Source: Comamonadaceae bacterium
GTDB lineage: Bacteria; Pseudomonadota; Gammaproteobacteria; Burkholderiales; Burkholderiaceae_C
DNA: 64,000 nucleotides
Direction: 5' to 3'
NCBI GenBank assembly: GCA_947448735.1
Contig: CANFOS010000005.1
Location: 1-64,000 of the forward strand
Made by a program: the position numbers and the translations under genes
The notes under the pieces: model-generated
The model's database searches: none
Told to the model about the DNA's origin: nothing
What the model saw: the letters and a program-made list of their open reading frames with translations, nothing else
In this document: piece after piece, positions 1 through 9,112 of the stretch
How the letters are laid out: each line of letters begins with the position of its first letter
Numbering within the stretch: the stretch's first letter is position 1

Positions 1-322
1 CATGGCAGCACCGGCTTACAAAAAGATGGTGGTTGACAGCACGGTTGATGATTTGATTGTCAGTAGCGGCATCACCGGTACTGCGGCCAGCTGGCTCAAG
101 CCATCCCTTCGTGCCCTGGGCATTGACCCCGACAACATGCCAGCTGCACCAGAGCGCCAGTACGACAGCAGCAAGCCTGTTGCAGCGCGCAAATGGATGG
201 ACGTGTGGGCGGCGGGCCAAGGCGTGGGAGCCATCAAAGCCATTGAGCCGCTGGCGGTGGTTGTGGACCGGCTGGCAGATGAATACGCCCTGGCGACAAG
301 GCGCTTCCAACAACTTTCCTAA
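1..322 (+). CDS. Nitronate monooxygenase-like flavoprotein, C-terminal fragment
   Basis: Only the last 106 residues are in the window; the reading frame is open at the left edge. The tail resembles the end of the nitronate monooxygenase (2-nitropropane dioxygenase) family: a conserved 'WAAGQGVG' stretch followed by a helix ending in a 'RLADEY' motif. Family members are FMN enzymes that oxidise alkyl nitronates, though many paralogues beside acyl-CoA genes have unknown substrates. The stop lies 13 nt before the thiolase-like gene, so the two are probably cotranscribed. The FMN-binding barrel is off-window, so the function is a family-level inference only. Confidence 0.65.
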   Translation, partial: MAAPAYKKMVVDSTVDDLIVSSGITGTAASWLKPSLRALGIDPDNMPAAPERQYDSSKPVAARKWMDVWAAGQGVGAIKAIEPLAVVVDRLADEYALATRRFQQLS

Positions 323-335
323 CAAGGTGTGACCC

Positions 336-1562
336 ATGACTGAGCCCGTTTTTATCCTCGGTGGTTACCAGACTGACTTTGCCAAAGTCTGGTCACGCCA
401 TGGCCAAGACATTTCCACCATGATGCGCGAGGCGACTTTGGGCGCGCTTGAGACCAGTCACATTGGCGCATCTCAGATTCAAAGCATTCACGTTGGCAAT
501 GCCTTTGGCGAGCTGCAACGCCAGCAAGCGCATCTGGGTGCGATGGTGGTGCAGGTTGTGCCAGAACTGTGGGGCGTGCCTGCCATGCGGCATGAGGGTG
601 CCTGTGCATCGTCGTCGCTCGCCGTGCTGGCAGCGATGGCCGAAATTGAAGCGGGCCGCTACGACTGTGTGCTGGTGCTGGGTATAGAAGAACTTAAAAA
701 CCTGTCTGGTGATGTGTCGTCGCAAAACCAGAATGCGGCATCGTGGCAAGGCCATGAGGACATTGACTGCACATTCATGTGGCCTGCAGCCTTTGGCCTG
801 GTGGCGCAAGAATACGAGCAGCGTTACGGGCTGGACAGAAAGTACCTGAACCGGATTGCCGAGCTGAACTATGCGAATGCCAAACGCAATCCCTTGGCGC
901 AAACCCGTCAATGGGCATTTGATGCGCTGAGTTTTACCGATGACGATGAGGCCAACCCGGTGATTGAGCCGGGCAGTCGCCGCCAGGACTGCGGGCAGAT
1001 CACGGATGGCGCGTGCGCAGTAGTGCTCGCATCTGGCAGCTTTGCGCGCGCGCAGGGCTTGGATACCTCGAGCTTGCCACGAATCGCCGGCTGGGGCCAC
1101 CGCAATGCGGGCTTGCGATTAAAAGACAAGTTCGAGCGCAGCCGTGGTGCCGCGTACGTGTTTCCGCATGTCCGGCAAACCATTGAAGACGCCTGGCGGC
1201 GCGCAGAAATCGCGGGCATTGAAACCATCAACGGCGTTGAAACACATGACTGCTTCACCACCACCGAATATGTAGCGCTTGACCACCTGGGCTTGTCTGC
1301 GCCGGGCCAGAGCTGGCAAGCCATCGATGATGGCCTGATTGAGCGCGGCGGGCCCTGCCCGGTGAACATGAGTGGCGGCCTGATTGGCTGCGGCCACCCG
1401 GTAGGTGCCACGGGTGCCCGCATGCTGTTTGATGCGGCGCGCCAAGTCACGGGTCATGCGGGTGACTGCCAGATTGAAGGGGCCACGCGAATCCAGACGC
1501 TGAACATCGGTGGCTCGTTTGGCACGGTGGTCAGCTTTGTGGTGGCACGCGGTCACGCTTAA
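336..1562 (+). CDS. Thiolase-family protein (SCP-x / acetyl-CoA acetyltransferase-like)
   Basis: This 408-residue protein has the thiolase fold. Cys90 in 'EGACASSS' is in the nucleophile position, 'THDCFT' near residue 299 gives the first active-site His, and 'GHPVGATG' near 353 gives the second. The second catalytic Cys of biosynthetic thiolases is replaced in the C-terminal 'NIGGSFG', as in SCP-x/lipid-transfer type thiolases. It probably cleaves or modifies a 3-oxoacyl-CoA, but chain type cannot be read. The start has 'AAGGTG' upstream. It is the second gene of an operon leading into livHMGF and an acyl-CoA synthetase, which fits degradation of an imported acid. Confidence 0.8.
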   Translation: MTEPVFILGGYQTDFAKVWSRHGQDISTMMREATLGALETSHIGASQIQSIHVGNAFGELQRQQAHLGAMVVQVVPELWGVPAMRHEGACASSSLAVLAAMAEIEAGRYDCVLVLGIEELKNLSGDVSSQNQNAASWQGHEDIDCTFMWPAAFGLVAQEYEQRYGLDRKYLNRIAELNYANAKRNPLAQTRQWAFDALSFTDDDEANPVIEPGSRRQDCGQITDGACAVVLASGSFARAQGLDTSSLPRIAGWGHRNAGLRLKDKFERSRGAAYVFPHVRQTIEDAWRRAEIAGIETINGVETHDCFTTTEYVALDHLGLSAPGQSWQAIDDGLIERGGPCPVNMSGGLIGCGHPVGATGARMLFDAARQVTGHAGDCQIEGATRIQTLNIGGSFGTVVSFVVARGHA

Positions 1563-1571
1563 AAACGACGC

Positions 1572-2453
1572 ATGACAAGCTGGCAAGTCTTTACACAACT
1601 GAGCGTTAACGGCATTGCCGTGGGTGCGATTTATGCGCTGGTCGCATTGGGTTTGGTGTTGACTTACAAGGCCACTGAAGTCCTCAACTTCGCCCAAGGT
1701 GATCTGCTGGCGCTATCGGCTTTTACAGCCTGGGGATTGATAGCGGTGGCGGGTTTCCCATTTTGGCTGGCATTTTTGTGCACAGTGATCATCAGCGCGC
1801 TGCTGGCCTACGGCATTGATGCGGTGGTGATTCGGCAAATTGCGGGTCAGCCGCAGTTTGCCGGTGTCATGCTGACGATTGCGCTGGCATTCATGCTGCG
1901 CGGCGCGATCAGCATGGGCTTTGGGCCCGAGTCGCGCAGCTACGCCACGCCCTGGGTTGGACAGACCACCACGTTCGGCGGTGTCGCGATTGCCAATTTG
2001 CAGTTGGTCATTGTGGGTACCGCTTTGGGTGTCACTGCTGCTTTGCTGCTATTTTTTAAAAGCACCAAGCTGGGCATGGCTATGCAGGCGGCATCACAAA
2101 ACCAACTGGCGGCGTACCTCAATGGTGTCCGCGTCAAACAAGTCAACTCCCTGGTGTGGGCGCTGGCAGGTGCTACCGCAGCGGCGGGCGGTGTCCTGTT
2201 GGCACCCATCACGCTGGTGGATGTGACGCTGTGGTTTGTCGTGCTCAAGGCGCTGGCTGCGCTCGTGCTGGGCGGCTTTGGCAGCATTGCAGGCGCGATT
2301 GTGGGTGGATTGTTGATCGGCCTGATTGAGCAATACGCCGGGGTTTATTTGCCTGACGGCTCAAAAGACGTGGTGGCTTATGTGGTGCTGATTGCGGTGT
2401 TGATCGTGCGGCCACAAGGCTTATTGGGTGAAGCGCATGGCAAGCGGGTTTGA
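1572..2453 (+). CDS. livH: Branched-chain amino acid-type ABC transporter permease LivH
   Basis: A 293-residue, very hydrophobic inner-membrane protein of the LivH family with about eight predicted membrane segments. The N-terminal 'GAIYALVALGLVLTYKATEVLNFAQG' region, which I cite only by its ends (about residues 16-41), is the LivH hallmark, and the EAA-like cytoplasmic loop lies before 'GGFGSIAGAIVGG' near 235. It pairs with LivM to form the channel of a high-affinity importer. Spacing to the thiolase-like gene and to livM is 9 nt on each side, so this is one operon. Liv systems carry amino acids but also aromatic acids, urea and amides; the neighbours favour a carboxylic acid. Confidence 0.9.
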   Translation: MTSWQVFTQLSVNGIAVGAIYALVALGLVLTYKATEVLNFAQGDLLALSAFTAWGLIAVAGFPFWLAFLCTVIISALLAYGIDAVVIRQIAGQPQFAGVMLTIALAFMLRGAISMGFGPESRSYATPWVGQTTTFGGVAIANLQLVIVGTALGVTAALLLFFKSTKLGMAMQAASQNQLAAYLNGVRVKQVNSLVWALAGATAAAGGVLLAPITLVDVTLWFVVLKALAALVLGGFGSIAGAIVGGLLIGLIEQYAGVYLPDGSKDVVAYVVLIAVLIVRPQGLLGEAHGKRV

Positions 2454-2462
2454 CGCATCACG

Positions 2463-3539
2463 ATGAAATTTGACTACAACACCCGCTACAGCGACAGCTT
2501 TAAATTGCTGCGTCACACCGACCAGCGTATTGCCTATGGCTTGCTGCTGATGGTGTTGGTCGCCTTGCCTTGGGTGGCGTCCAAATTTTTGATGGCGGAG
2601 CTGAGCTACGTTTTTATTTTGTGCATTGCCAGCCTTGGCCTCATGGTGCTGACCGGCTACACCGGACAGGTGTCGCTGGGCCATGCAGCGTTTGTGGCGG
2701 TTGGCGCTTATGCCCATGCCTGGATGCTTTCCAAAGGCGTGCCGCTATTGCTGTCCCTGCCCTTGTCAGGCTTGCTGTGCGCTGCGTTTGGGGTGGCCGT
2801 CGGTGTGCCCGCAATTCGCGTGTCGGGTCTTTACCTGGCCATGGTGACGCTGGCCTTTTCTGTGATTGTCACGCATGTGATTGGTCATTGGGGCTCAGTG
2901 ACAGGTGGCTTTACGGGTCTGGCGGTCAATGACCCCGCCATTTTTGGCGCGGCCCTGAGTGGCCCCAAAGCGTTTTATTTCTTATGCTTGGCCGTACTGG
3001 TGCTGGTCATATTGGCACTGCTTAATGTGCTGCGCTCTGGGCTGGGGCGAGCCTTTTTGGGGGTGCGTGATTCTGAAGCTGCCGCTTATTCGCTGGGCAT
3101 TCACGTTAGCCGCGTCAAAGTCATTGCGTTTGCGCTGTCTGCCGGAGTCACCGGACTGGCAGGTGCGCTGCTGGCACACCATACCAAATACTTGACACCC
3201 GATGCCTTCACGCTGGTACTGTCGATGGAACTGGTGCTGATGGTCGTCATTGGCGGGCTGGGCAGCTTGCGTGGCGCGGTACTGGGTGCGGTACTCATCA
3301 GTCTGCTACCCACATTGATTTCGCGCATCAAGCCGCTATTGCCCGAGCAGATCGCCAAGCAATTTGGAATGGAAACCTTTATTTTTGGTTTGATTCTGGC
3401 GCTGTTTGTGTTGTTTGAACCGACAGGCATCAATGGTCGCTGGCTGAAATTTCGCGCTCTGGTGGAGAGCTTTCCGCTGTACCGGCGCGACACCTTCAGG
3501 CGCGGCAAGCGGTACATGAAGTCGGAGCGTTACAAATGA
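2463..3539 (+). CDS. livM: Branched-chain amino acid-type ABC transporter permease LivM
   Basis: A 358-residue inner-membrane permease of the LivM family. 'GYTGQVSLGHAAFVAVGAY' near residues 60-80 is the family signature, and 'GGLGSLRGAVLGA' near 262 matches the ATPase-coupling loop. It has about ten membrane segments and a basic C-terminal tail ('RRDTFRRGKRYMKSERYK') that is longer than usual. It forms the translocation channel with LivH. The stop overlaps the livG start (ATGA), indicating translational coupling. Confidence 0.9.
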   Translation: MKFDYNTRYSDSFKLLRHTDQRIAYGLLLMVLVALPWVASKFLMAELSYVFILCIASLGLMVLTGYTGQVSLGHAAFVAVGAYAHAWMLSKGVPLLLSLPLSGLLCAAFGVAVGVPAIRVSGLYLAMVTLAFSVIVTHVIGHWGSVTGGFTGLAVNDPAIFGAALSGPKAFYFLCLAVLVLVILALLNVLRSGLGRAFLGVRDSEAAAYSLGIHVSRVKVIAFALSAGVTGLAGALLAHHTKYLTPDAFTLVLSMELVLMVVIGGLGSLRGAVLGAVLISLLPTLISRIKPLLPEQIAKQFGMETFIFGLILALFVLFEPTGINGRWLKFRALVESFPLYRRDTFRRGKRYMKSERYK

Positions 3540-4300
3540 ACACCCGCTTGCTTGAGGTACGGGACGTCTCGCTGTCGTTCGGCGGTGTGCGGGCGATCAG
3601 TGACCTCAGTTTTGATGTCCATGCCGGTGAAGTGCTGGCCATCATCGGGCCGAATGGTGCAGGAAAAACGTCGGTGTTGAATGTGGTGACGCGGGTGTTC
3701 AGTCCCAGTAGCGGTAGCCTGAAGTGTGGCGATCACGAGTTGACCCGCATCAAGCGCCACGAAGTGGCCGCGCTGGGCATTGCACGCACCTTCCAAAACA
3801 TTGAACTGTTTGAAGCTGCTACCGTGATGGACAACCTGCTGCTCGGTCGCCACCGCTTTGCGCAGGGCGCATGGTGGCAGCAAGTGCTGCGCACGCCAAC
3901 AGTGACAGCGCTTGAGGAAGCGTCGCGCGCGGCCGTTGAAGAAGTGATTGAATTTTTAGACCTCTCGGCATGGCGCAACAGTTTGGTATCAAGCCTGCCC
4001 TATGGCGTACGAAAGGTGGTCGAGCTCGGTCGTGCCCTGGCCACCCAGCCCAAGCTGCTTTTTTTAGACGAGCCCGCCTCGGGCCTGAACCCGGAAGAAA
4101 CAAAACACCTGGCTTTCTGGATTGACGACATCCGCACCGACCTGGGTATCACCGTGGTGATGGTGGAGCATGACATGTCGCTTGTCAGCCGTGTTGCTGA
4201 CCGCGTGATTTGTATGGCCCAGGGCAAGGTGCTGGCCAGCGGCACGGCGCGTGAGGTGCAAGGCAATCCCTTGGTCATCAGCGCATACCTCGGCACTTGA
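3536..4300 (+). CDS. livG: Liv-type ABC transporter ATPase LivG
   Basis: A 254-residue ABC ATPase. The Walker A motif 'GPNGAGKT' is at residues 38-45, the Walker B 'LLFLDEPASGL' near 175, and the H-loop 'VEHDM' near 208. The signature motif is the degenerate 'LPYG' typical of LivG rather than LSGG. It hydrolyses ATP on the cytoplasmic face as a heterodimer with LivF. The start codon overlaps the livM stop. Confidence 0.92.
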   Translation: MNTRLLEVRDVSLSFGGVRAISDLSFDVHAGEVLAIIGPNGAGKTSVLNVVTRVFSPSSGSLKCGDHELTRIKRHEVAALGIARTFQNIELFEAATVMDNLLLGRHRFAQGAWWQQVLRTPTVTALEEASRAAVEEVIEFLDLSAWRNSLVSSLPYGVRKVVELGRALATQPKLLFLDEPASGLNPEETKHLAFWIDDIRTDLGITVVMVEHDMSLVSRVADRVICMAQGKVLASGTAREVQGNPLVISAYLGT

Positions 4301-4317
4301 GCAGGCACAGCCAGCAC

Positions 4318-5106
4318 ATGCAAGCCACACGCCCACCACTTCTGGAAGTCCGCAACCTCGAAACCTGGTACGGGCCAGTGGCGGCCATGTCGGGCATCAA
4401 CATTGTTGTCAGCAACGCACGCATCGTCGCGGTGTTGGGGGCTAACGGCGCAGGCAAATCAACGCTCCTCAACACGGTGGCAGGCGTGATCGATCCGTTC
4501 AAGGGGCAGGTGCTGTTCAAACAGCAGGAAATACAAGGACACGATGCTGATGCCATCAGCCGTCTGGGGCTAAAACTGGTGCCTGAGGGAAGGCAAGTGT
4601 TTCCGTTTTTAAGTGTGGTCGATAACCTGTCCATGGGTGCCTATGCGCGCAGCGACAAGGATGCTGTTGCAAAAGACCTGGACCGTATTTACCAATGGTT
4701 TCCTCGCCTCAAAGAACGAGAACATCAGCATGCGGGCCTGTTGTCAGGCGGTGAGCAGCAAATGCTGGCGATCGGCCGTGCCGTGATGGGCCAGCCCAAA
4801 TTACTGATGCTGGACGAGCCCTCATTGGGCCTGTCACCGCTGCTGACCAAAGAGATCTTTGTCATTGTGCAACGCATTCGTGATGAAACGGGTGCGGCCA
4901 TTTTGGTGGTGGAGCAAAACGCTGCGGTGGCCTTGTCCCACGCCGATGACGGCTACATCATGGAGCTGGGCCGGGTGGTCGCGGCAGATACTTGCACAGC
5001 TTTGGCGCAAAAAACCGATGTGCGTGATGCCTATCTCGGCCTGAGCCAAACACATGGCCTGAGTGGTACCGCCAAACGCTGGAGCCAGAGAAAAACATGG
5101 CGATAA
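4318..5106 (+). CDS. livF: Liv-type ABC transporter ATPase LivF
   Basis: The second ATPase of the Liv importer, 262 residues from the ATG chosen here. It shows Walker A 'GANGAGKST' near 41-49, the signature 'LSGGEQQMLAIGRA' near 141 and Walker B 'LLMLDEPSLGL' near 161. A TTG at 4297 would overlap the livG stop (TTGA) and add seven residues. I prefer the ATG at 4318 because conserved LivF sequence begins seven residues after it, but neither start has a good Shine-Dalgarno sequence. The C-terminus carries a basic extension (about 20 residues) running almost into the acyl-CoA synthetase gene. Confidence 0.88.
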   Translation: MQATRPPLLEVRNLETWYGPVAAMSGINIVVSNARIVAVLGANGAGKSTLLNTVAGVIDPFKGQVLFKQQEIQGHDADAISRLGLKLVPEGRQVFPFLSVVDNLSMGAYARSDKDAVAKDLDRIYQWFPRLKEREHQHAGLLSGGEQQMLAIGRAVMGQPKLLMLDEPSLGLSPLLTKEIFVIVQRIRDETGAAILVVEQNAAVALSHADDGYIMELGRVVAADTCTALAQKTDVRDAYLGLSQTHGLSGTAKRWSQRKTWR

Positions 5107-5110
5107 CAAC

Positions 5111-6940
5111 ATGACGCAGATGCCCGACATGCTCTTCATGGCTTGCGACACGCCACAAAAAGTATTTTTGATGCGGTGCGGCATGTGGGCCACACAACCC
5201 GCACTGCGGCACAAGCGCCGGGGGCTATGGCAAACCACCAGCTGGTCGAGCTACCTGGCCAATGCACGCGCTGTTGGCTTGGCTTTAGCAGCCATGGGCT
5301 TGCAGCGCGGTGACGTGGTCTGCGTTCTGGCGGAAAACCGGCCTGAGTGGCTTTACGCCGATATGGGCGCGCAATGCATGGGTATGGTCGGCAACGGTAT
5401 TTACCCCACGGCATCGCCTGAGCAGGTGGCTTTTATTTTGCAGCATTCGCTTGCGCGCGTGCTGTTTGTTGAAAATCAGGAGCAGCTTGAAAAAGCACTC
5501 AGCGTGCGCGACAGCTGCCCGGATTTGCTGCGCATTGTGGTGATGGAGCGCGAAGGACTACGCACGTTGAATGACCAGACGGTGATGTTTTTTGACGATC
5601 TGCTGGCGCAAGGTGAAGCGCTGATGCAAACACAAGCCAAGGCGTTCGAGCAACATATTGCAATGAGCCGGCCCGGAGATACCGCTTTTCTGGTTTACAC
5701 CTCGGGGACCACCGGCCCGCCCAAAGGCGCAATGGTGTCTAACCGCAACGTGGTGTTTCAGCTTGGACAAGCGCCTTCCTATTTGAACGCCGAAGTTGGC
5801 GACAGATCATTGTCATTTTTGCCCCTTTGTCATATTGCTGAACGTATGGCCTCCAGCTTTAACCCGCTTGCAGTTGGCCTGGTCGTGCACTTTCCTGAGA
5901 ATGCCGGCACAGTTTTTAATGACCTGCGCGAAGTCGCACCCCATGTGCTGTTTGCGCCACCCCGATTTTGGGAAAAAATGTATTCGCAGATTGACCTGTT
6001 CATGCGTGATGCGGTCGCACCGGCGCGCTGGATGTATGGCCGTGCGCTAGCGGCGAACCAAAGTCTGGTCACGGCAAGGCTTGCGGGAACGCAGCACGCG
6101 GCATCGGCAATTAAGCGCTTGCAAAGCTTTTGCGCCTTTCGTAACCTGAAGATTTTTTTAGGGCTTCAAAACGTCAGGACTGCGCTGACGGGCGCCGCAC
6201 CCGTGCCCGCCGATTTGATCAAATGGTTTTTAAGCATTGACATTGAACTGCGAGAAGCCTTCGGCATGACTGAGACCTGTGGCTTTTGCACCGCCACACC
6301 CGCGGGAGGCATCAAACTGGGCTGGGCCGGCAAAGCGGGCGATGGGACAGATATAAAAATTGGCGCTGAGGACGAAGTCTTTGTGCGTGGCCCGAATGTG
6401 TTTGCGGGCTACTGGCGTGACACCGAGAAAACGCAAGAAGCCATCGATGCCGAGGGCTGGCTGCGTACAGGCGACTGCGGCGAGCTTGACAGTGACGGCT
6501 ACCTTGCCATCACGGGCCGCATCAAAGACATCATGATTACTTCCGGCGGCAAAAACATTTCACCCAGTCAGATCGAAAACTTGCTGAAGTTCAGCCCCTA
6601 CATCACCGATGCCGTGGCGGTGGGCGATGGTCGACGCTTTGTGTCAGCACTCATCATGATTGACCAAGAGCACGTGGCGCGCTTTGCGCAGGAAAGGCAG
6701 GTGCCTTACACCGACTTTGCCAGCCTGACCCGAACGCCGGAAGTCATTGAATTGATCTTGCAGCAAGTCACGGCCGCCAATTCGCAACTGGCGCGTGTCG
6801 AGCAGGTGAAGGAGTTTCGGATCATCAGCGAGCTGCTGGGTGCGGAAGACGAAGAGCTGACGCCGACCATGAAGCTCAAGCGTAAGGTGGTGGCCACCAA
6901 ATATGCCAGCCTTATCGATGCGATGTATGCCAAAGCCTAG
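5111..6940 (+). CDS. AMP-forming long-chain-type acyl-CoA synthetase
   Basis: A 609-residue member of the ANL superfamily of adenylate-forming enzymes, of the long-chain/bubblegum subtype. It converts a carboxylic acid, ATP and CoA to acyl-CoA, AMP and PPi. The P-loop 'TSGTTGPPKG' is near residue 198, 'GMTETCG' near 386, the hinge region 'GDCGELDSDGYLAITGRIKD' near 452, and the C-terminal Lys domain follows. I chose the ATG at 5111, 4 nt after the livF stop; an in-frame GTG at 5063 would overlap livF. A ligase gene between livF and the binding-protein gene suggests that substrate uptake and CoA activation are coupled. Substrate cannot be deduced from sequence. Confidence 0.88.
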   Translation: MTQMPDMLFMACDTPQKVFLMRCGMWATQPALRHKRRGLWQTTSWSSYLANARAVGLALAAMGLQRGDVVCVLAENRPEWLYADMGAQCMGMVGNGIYPTASPEQVAFILQHSLARVLFVENQEQLEKALSVRDSCPDLLRIVVMEREGLRTLNDQTVMFFDDLLAQGEALMQTQAKAFEQHIAMSRPGDTAFLVYTSGTTGPPKGAMVSNRNVVFQLGQAPSYLNAEVGDRSLSFLPLCHIAERMASSFNPLAVGLVVHFPENAGTVFNDLREVAPHVLFAPPRFWEKMYSQIDLFMRDAVAPARWMYGRALAANQSLVTARLAGTQHAASAIKRLQSFCAFRNLKIFLGLQNVRTALTGAAPVPADLIKWFLSIDIELREAFGMTETCGFCTATPAGGIKLGWAGKAGDGTDIKIGAEDEVFVRGPNVFAGYWRDTEKTQEAIDAEGWLRTGDCGELDSDGYLAITGRIKDIMITSGGKNISPSQIENLLKFSPYITDAVAVGDGRRFVSALIMIDQEHVARFAQERQVPYTDFASLTRTPEVIELILQQVTAANSQLARVEQVKEFRIISELLGAEDEELTPTMKLKRKVVATKYASLIDAMYAKA

Positions 6941-7002
6941 AGATTATCCGCTCGTCATTTTTTTCGTCATCTGTAAAACTTAACTTACTTTAGGAGACCT
7001 TC

Positions 7003-8178
7003 ATGAAGCTTTTCAAACGCATCTTTCTCGCTGCCACAACTGGCGTAGCGCTGTCGTTGGCCCATGCGGGCGGCGTGACTGATACTGAAATTGTGGTGGG
7101 TAGCCACATCGACTTGTCTGGCCCGGTGGCTGCGGGTATGCCCATGCTGCGCAACGCCATGCAGATGCGGCTGGACGAAGCCAATAGCGCTGGTGGCGTG
7201 AACGGTCGAAAATTTAAACTGATCATTGAAGACAACGGCAGTCAGCCCCAATTGGCCGTGCGCGCGGTGCAAAAACTGATCAAAAGCGATGATGTGTTTG
7301 CCATCCTCAACCCATTTGGTTCAGGCACCAACGCCGCAACGGTAAAAGCCGCGACCGATGCCGGCGTGGTGGTGTTCGCACCGTGGGCAGCATCTGGCAT
7401 TATTCAAAAAATATCGGGCAACAGCCCGTTGCTGTTCACCACTGTTCAAAACTACGACAGCACAACGGCAACCGGTTTGTCGTGGGCCATCAAAAACTGG
7501 AATGCCAAAAAGATAGGTGTGATTTATCAGGAAGGCCCGTTTGGCGACCTGGTGCGCGCGGGCATGAACAACGCACTCAAGCAAGCCAATTTAACGGTTG
7601 CGGCTGAAGCCGCCTGGAAGGCCGGTGACATCGATTTTTCATCGCAAGTGGCCAAGATGAAAGCGGCGGACGTGGATGTGATCCTGGCAGGAACCATTTT
7701 GCGCGAGACAGTCGGTGTGATGGCTGAAGTTAAAAAGATCGGCTGGAAGGAAGTTAAAGTACTGACAACCCTGCCAGGTCGCAGCGGCGTCGTGGCGCTG
7801 TTGGGTAAAGACGCTGTTGAAGGGCTGTACGGTATTGGCGGCTGGCAACTGCATGGTGCAGATACCGTCAACGCGGATGCCAAGAAATTCATGGCTAATT
7901 ACAGGCAAAAGTTCAATGCAGATCCGGATGAAAATGCGGCCAATGCGTATTCATACACCGACTGGTTCGTCAAAAGTGTGCAGGCAGCGGGCCGGGGTTT
8001 GACTGCCGAAAGTTTTTCAAAGGCAGCGCAAGGCGTGGTACATCAGGACTTCACCACCTATTCCAAACAGAATTTCGTGGGTAACCATGTTGGGCCTGAA
8101 TTTGCATCGATCGACCAGATCAAAGGTGGCAAATGGGTGCAGCAAGTGGCCCCCATGACCGGACTGGTCAAAAATTAA
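7003..8178 (+). CDS. Liv-type periplasmic substrate-binding protein
   Basis: A 391-residue precursor. A basic N-terminus and hydrophobic core ending in 'LAHAG' near residue 23 form a Sec signal peptide. The mature part starts with 'IVVGSHIDLSGPVAAG', the usual opening of the LivJ/LivK (peripla_BP_6) fold, and shows the family's two-lobe pattern. It would capture the substrate for LivHMGF in the periplasm. A good Shine-Dalgarno (AGGAGA) sits 8 nt before the ATG. It closes the transport set, 62 nt after the acyl-CoA synthetase. Confidence 0.9.
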   Translation: MKLFKRIFLAATTGVALSLAHAGGVTDTEIVVGSHIDLSGPVAAGMPMLRNAMQMRLDEANSAGGVNGRKFKLIIEDNGSQPQLAVRAVQKLIKSDDVFAILNPFGSGTNAATVKAATDAGVVVFAPWAASGIIQKISGNSPLLFTTVQNYDSTTATGLSWAIKNWNAKKIGVIYQEGPFGDLVRAGMNNALKQANLTVAAEAAWKAGDIDFSSQVAKMKAADVDVILAGTILRETVGVMAEVKKIGWKEVKVLTTLPGRSGVVALLGKDAVEGLYGIGGWQLHGADTVNADAKKFMANYRQKFNADPDENAANAYSYTDWFVKSVQAAGRGLTAESFSKAAQGVVHQDFTTYSKQNFVGNHVGPEFASIDQIKGGKWVQQVAPMTGLVKN

Positions 8179-8248
8179 GCTTCATCTTTCTCAGGCTGAA
8201 CTTGATCTGACTCGAGACGCCTTAGCCACCAGCACACTCAGCCATGGT

Positions 8249-9112
8249 TTGTACCTGCTGGGTGACCGCTGGACTGTGGCGTTGATTTTGGGCGCTTTCA
8301 TTGGCGTCCAGCGCTTTGACGACTGGCAGACGCGTTTGGGTATTCCGCGCCACACCTTGGCTGAGCGACTCAAGGAACTGGTGGCTTTGGGGTTGTTTGT
8401 GCAGCGCGCCTACCATGAACGCCCCGCACGCATGGGCTACCACTTGAGTGAAAAGGGTATGGGCCTGTACAGCCATGTGCTGATGATGTGGACGTGGGAG
8501 CGACGCTGGGGCTCGCGTCAGTTGGCCTTGCCGCGAAAGCTGATGCACCGCAGCTGCGGCCATGCCTTTGTGCCCAAGCTGGTGTGCGGCGCTTGTAGAG
8601 GCGCGGTGGGCGTGAGTGATCTGGTTTTTTCACTGAGCGTCAATACCTCCCTGCAAGCTGCACAGCCGCCGCGGCAGCGCAGTGTCCGGCTGTCACCGCA
8701 AGAAAACACTCAAATGGGCTTGGGCCTGCGGGTAGACCGTTGGTCACTGCTCATCGTGGCGAGCGTCCTGCTGGGCTGCCACTACTTTGACCAAATAAGC
8801 CATGTATTGGGTATTGGCAGCAGCGTCCTGTCGCGCCGCCTGTCGAGCATGGTTGATGCAGGCCTGCTGATTTGCCAGCTTGATACAGGCGATGCGAGGC
8901 GCAAAATTTACCGCCTGACACCGTCCAGTCGTGACCTGTTTGGCTACATCATGTGTCTTGCAAGCTGGGCCAGCAGACATCACTTTCATCAGCCATCGTC
9001 GATTTCACCGACACACAAGGCCTGTGGGCAAGCCTTTGTGCCAAGCGTGGTTTGCAGTCATTGCAACTCAGCCTTACACCCACGCGATGTTTTGTTTTCA
9101 GTGGCGAAATAA
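8249..9112 (+). CDS. HxlR-family regulator with two tandem winged-helix domains
   Basis: The protein has two HxlR/DUF24 winged helices in one chain. Domain 1 starts at 'YLLGDRWTVALI' (residue 2) and domain 2 at 'LRVDRWSLLIV' near residue 155. Each domain ends in a similar Cys/His cluster ('HRSCGHAFVP..VCGAC' and 'HKACGQAFVP..VCSHC') seen in many HxlR proteins and possibly metal-binding or redox-sensitive. It probably acts as a built-in pseudo-dimer. The TTG at 8249 is the only standard start codon, but it removes helix 1 of domain 1. Coding similarity continues upstream in frame to about 8204, so the true start may be non-canonical. It lies just after the binding-protein gene and probably regulates this cluster. 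Confidence 0.75.
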   Translation: MYLLGDRWTVALILGAFIGVQRFDDWQTRLGIPRHTLAERLKELVALGLFVQRAYHERPARMGYHLSEKGMGLYSHVLMMWTWERRWGSRQLALPRKLMHRSCGHAFVPKLVCGACRGAVGVSDLVFSLSVNTSLQAAQPPRQRSVRLSPQENTQMGLGLRVDRWSLLIVASVLLGCHYFDQISHVLGIGSSVLSRRLSSMVDAGLLICQLDTGDARRKIYRLTPSSRDLFGYIMCLASWASRHHFHQPSSISPTHKACGQAFVPSVVCSHCNSALHPRDVLFSVAK

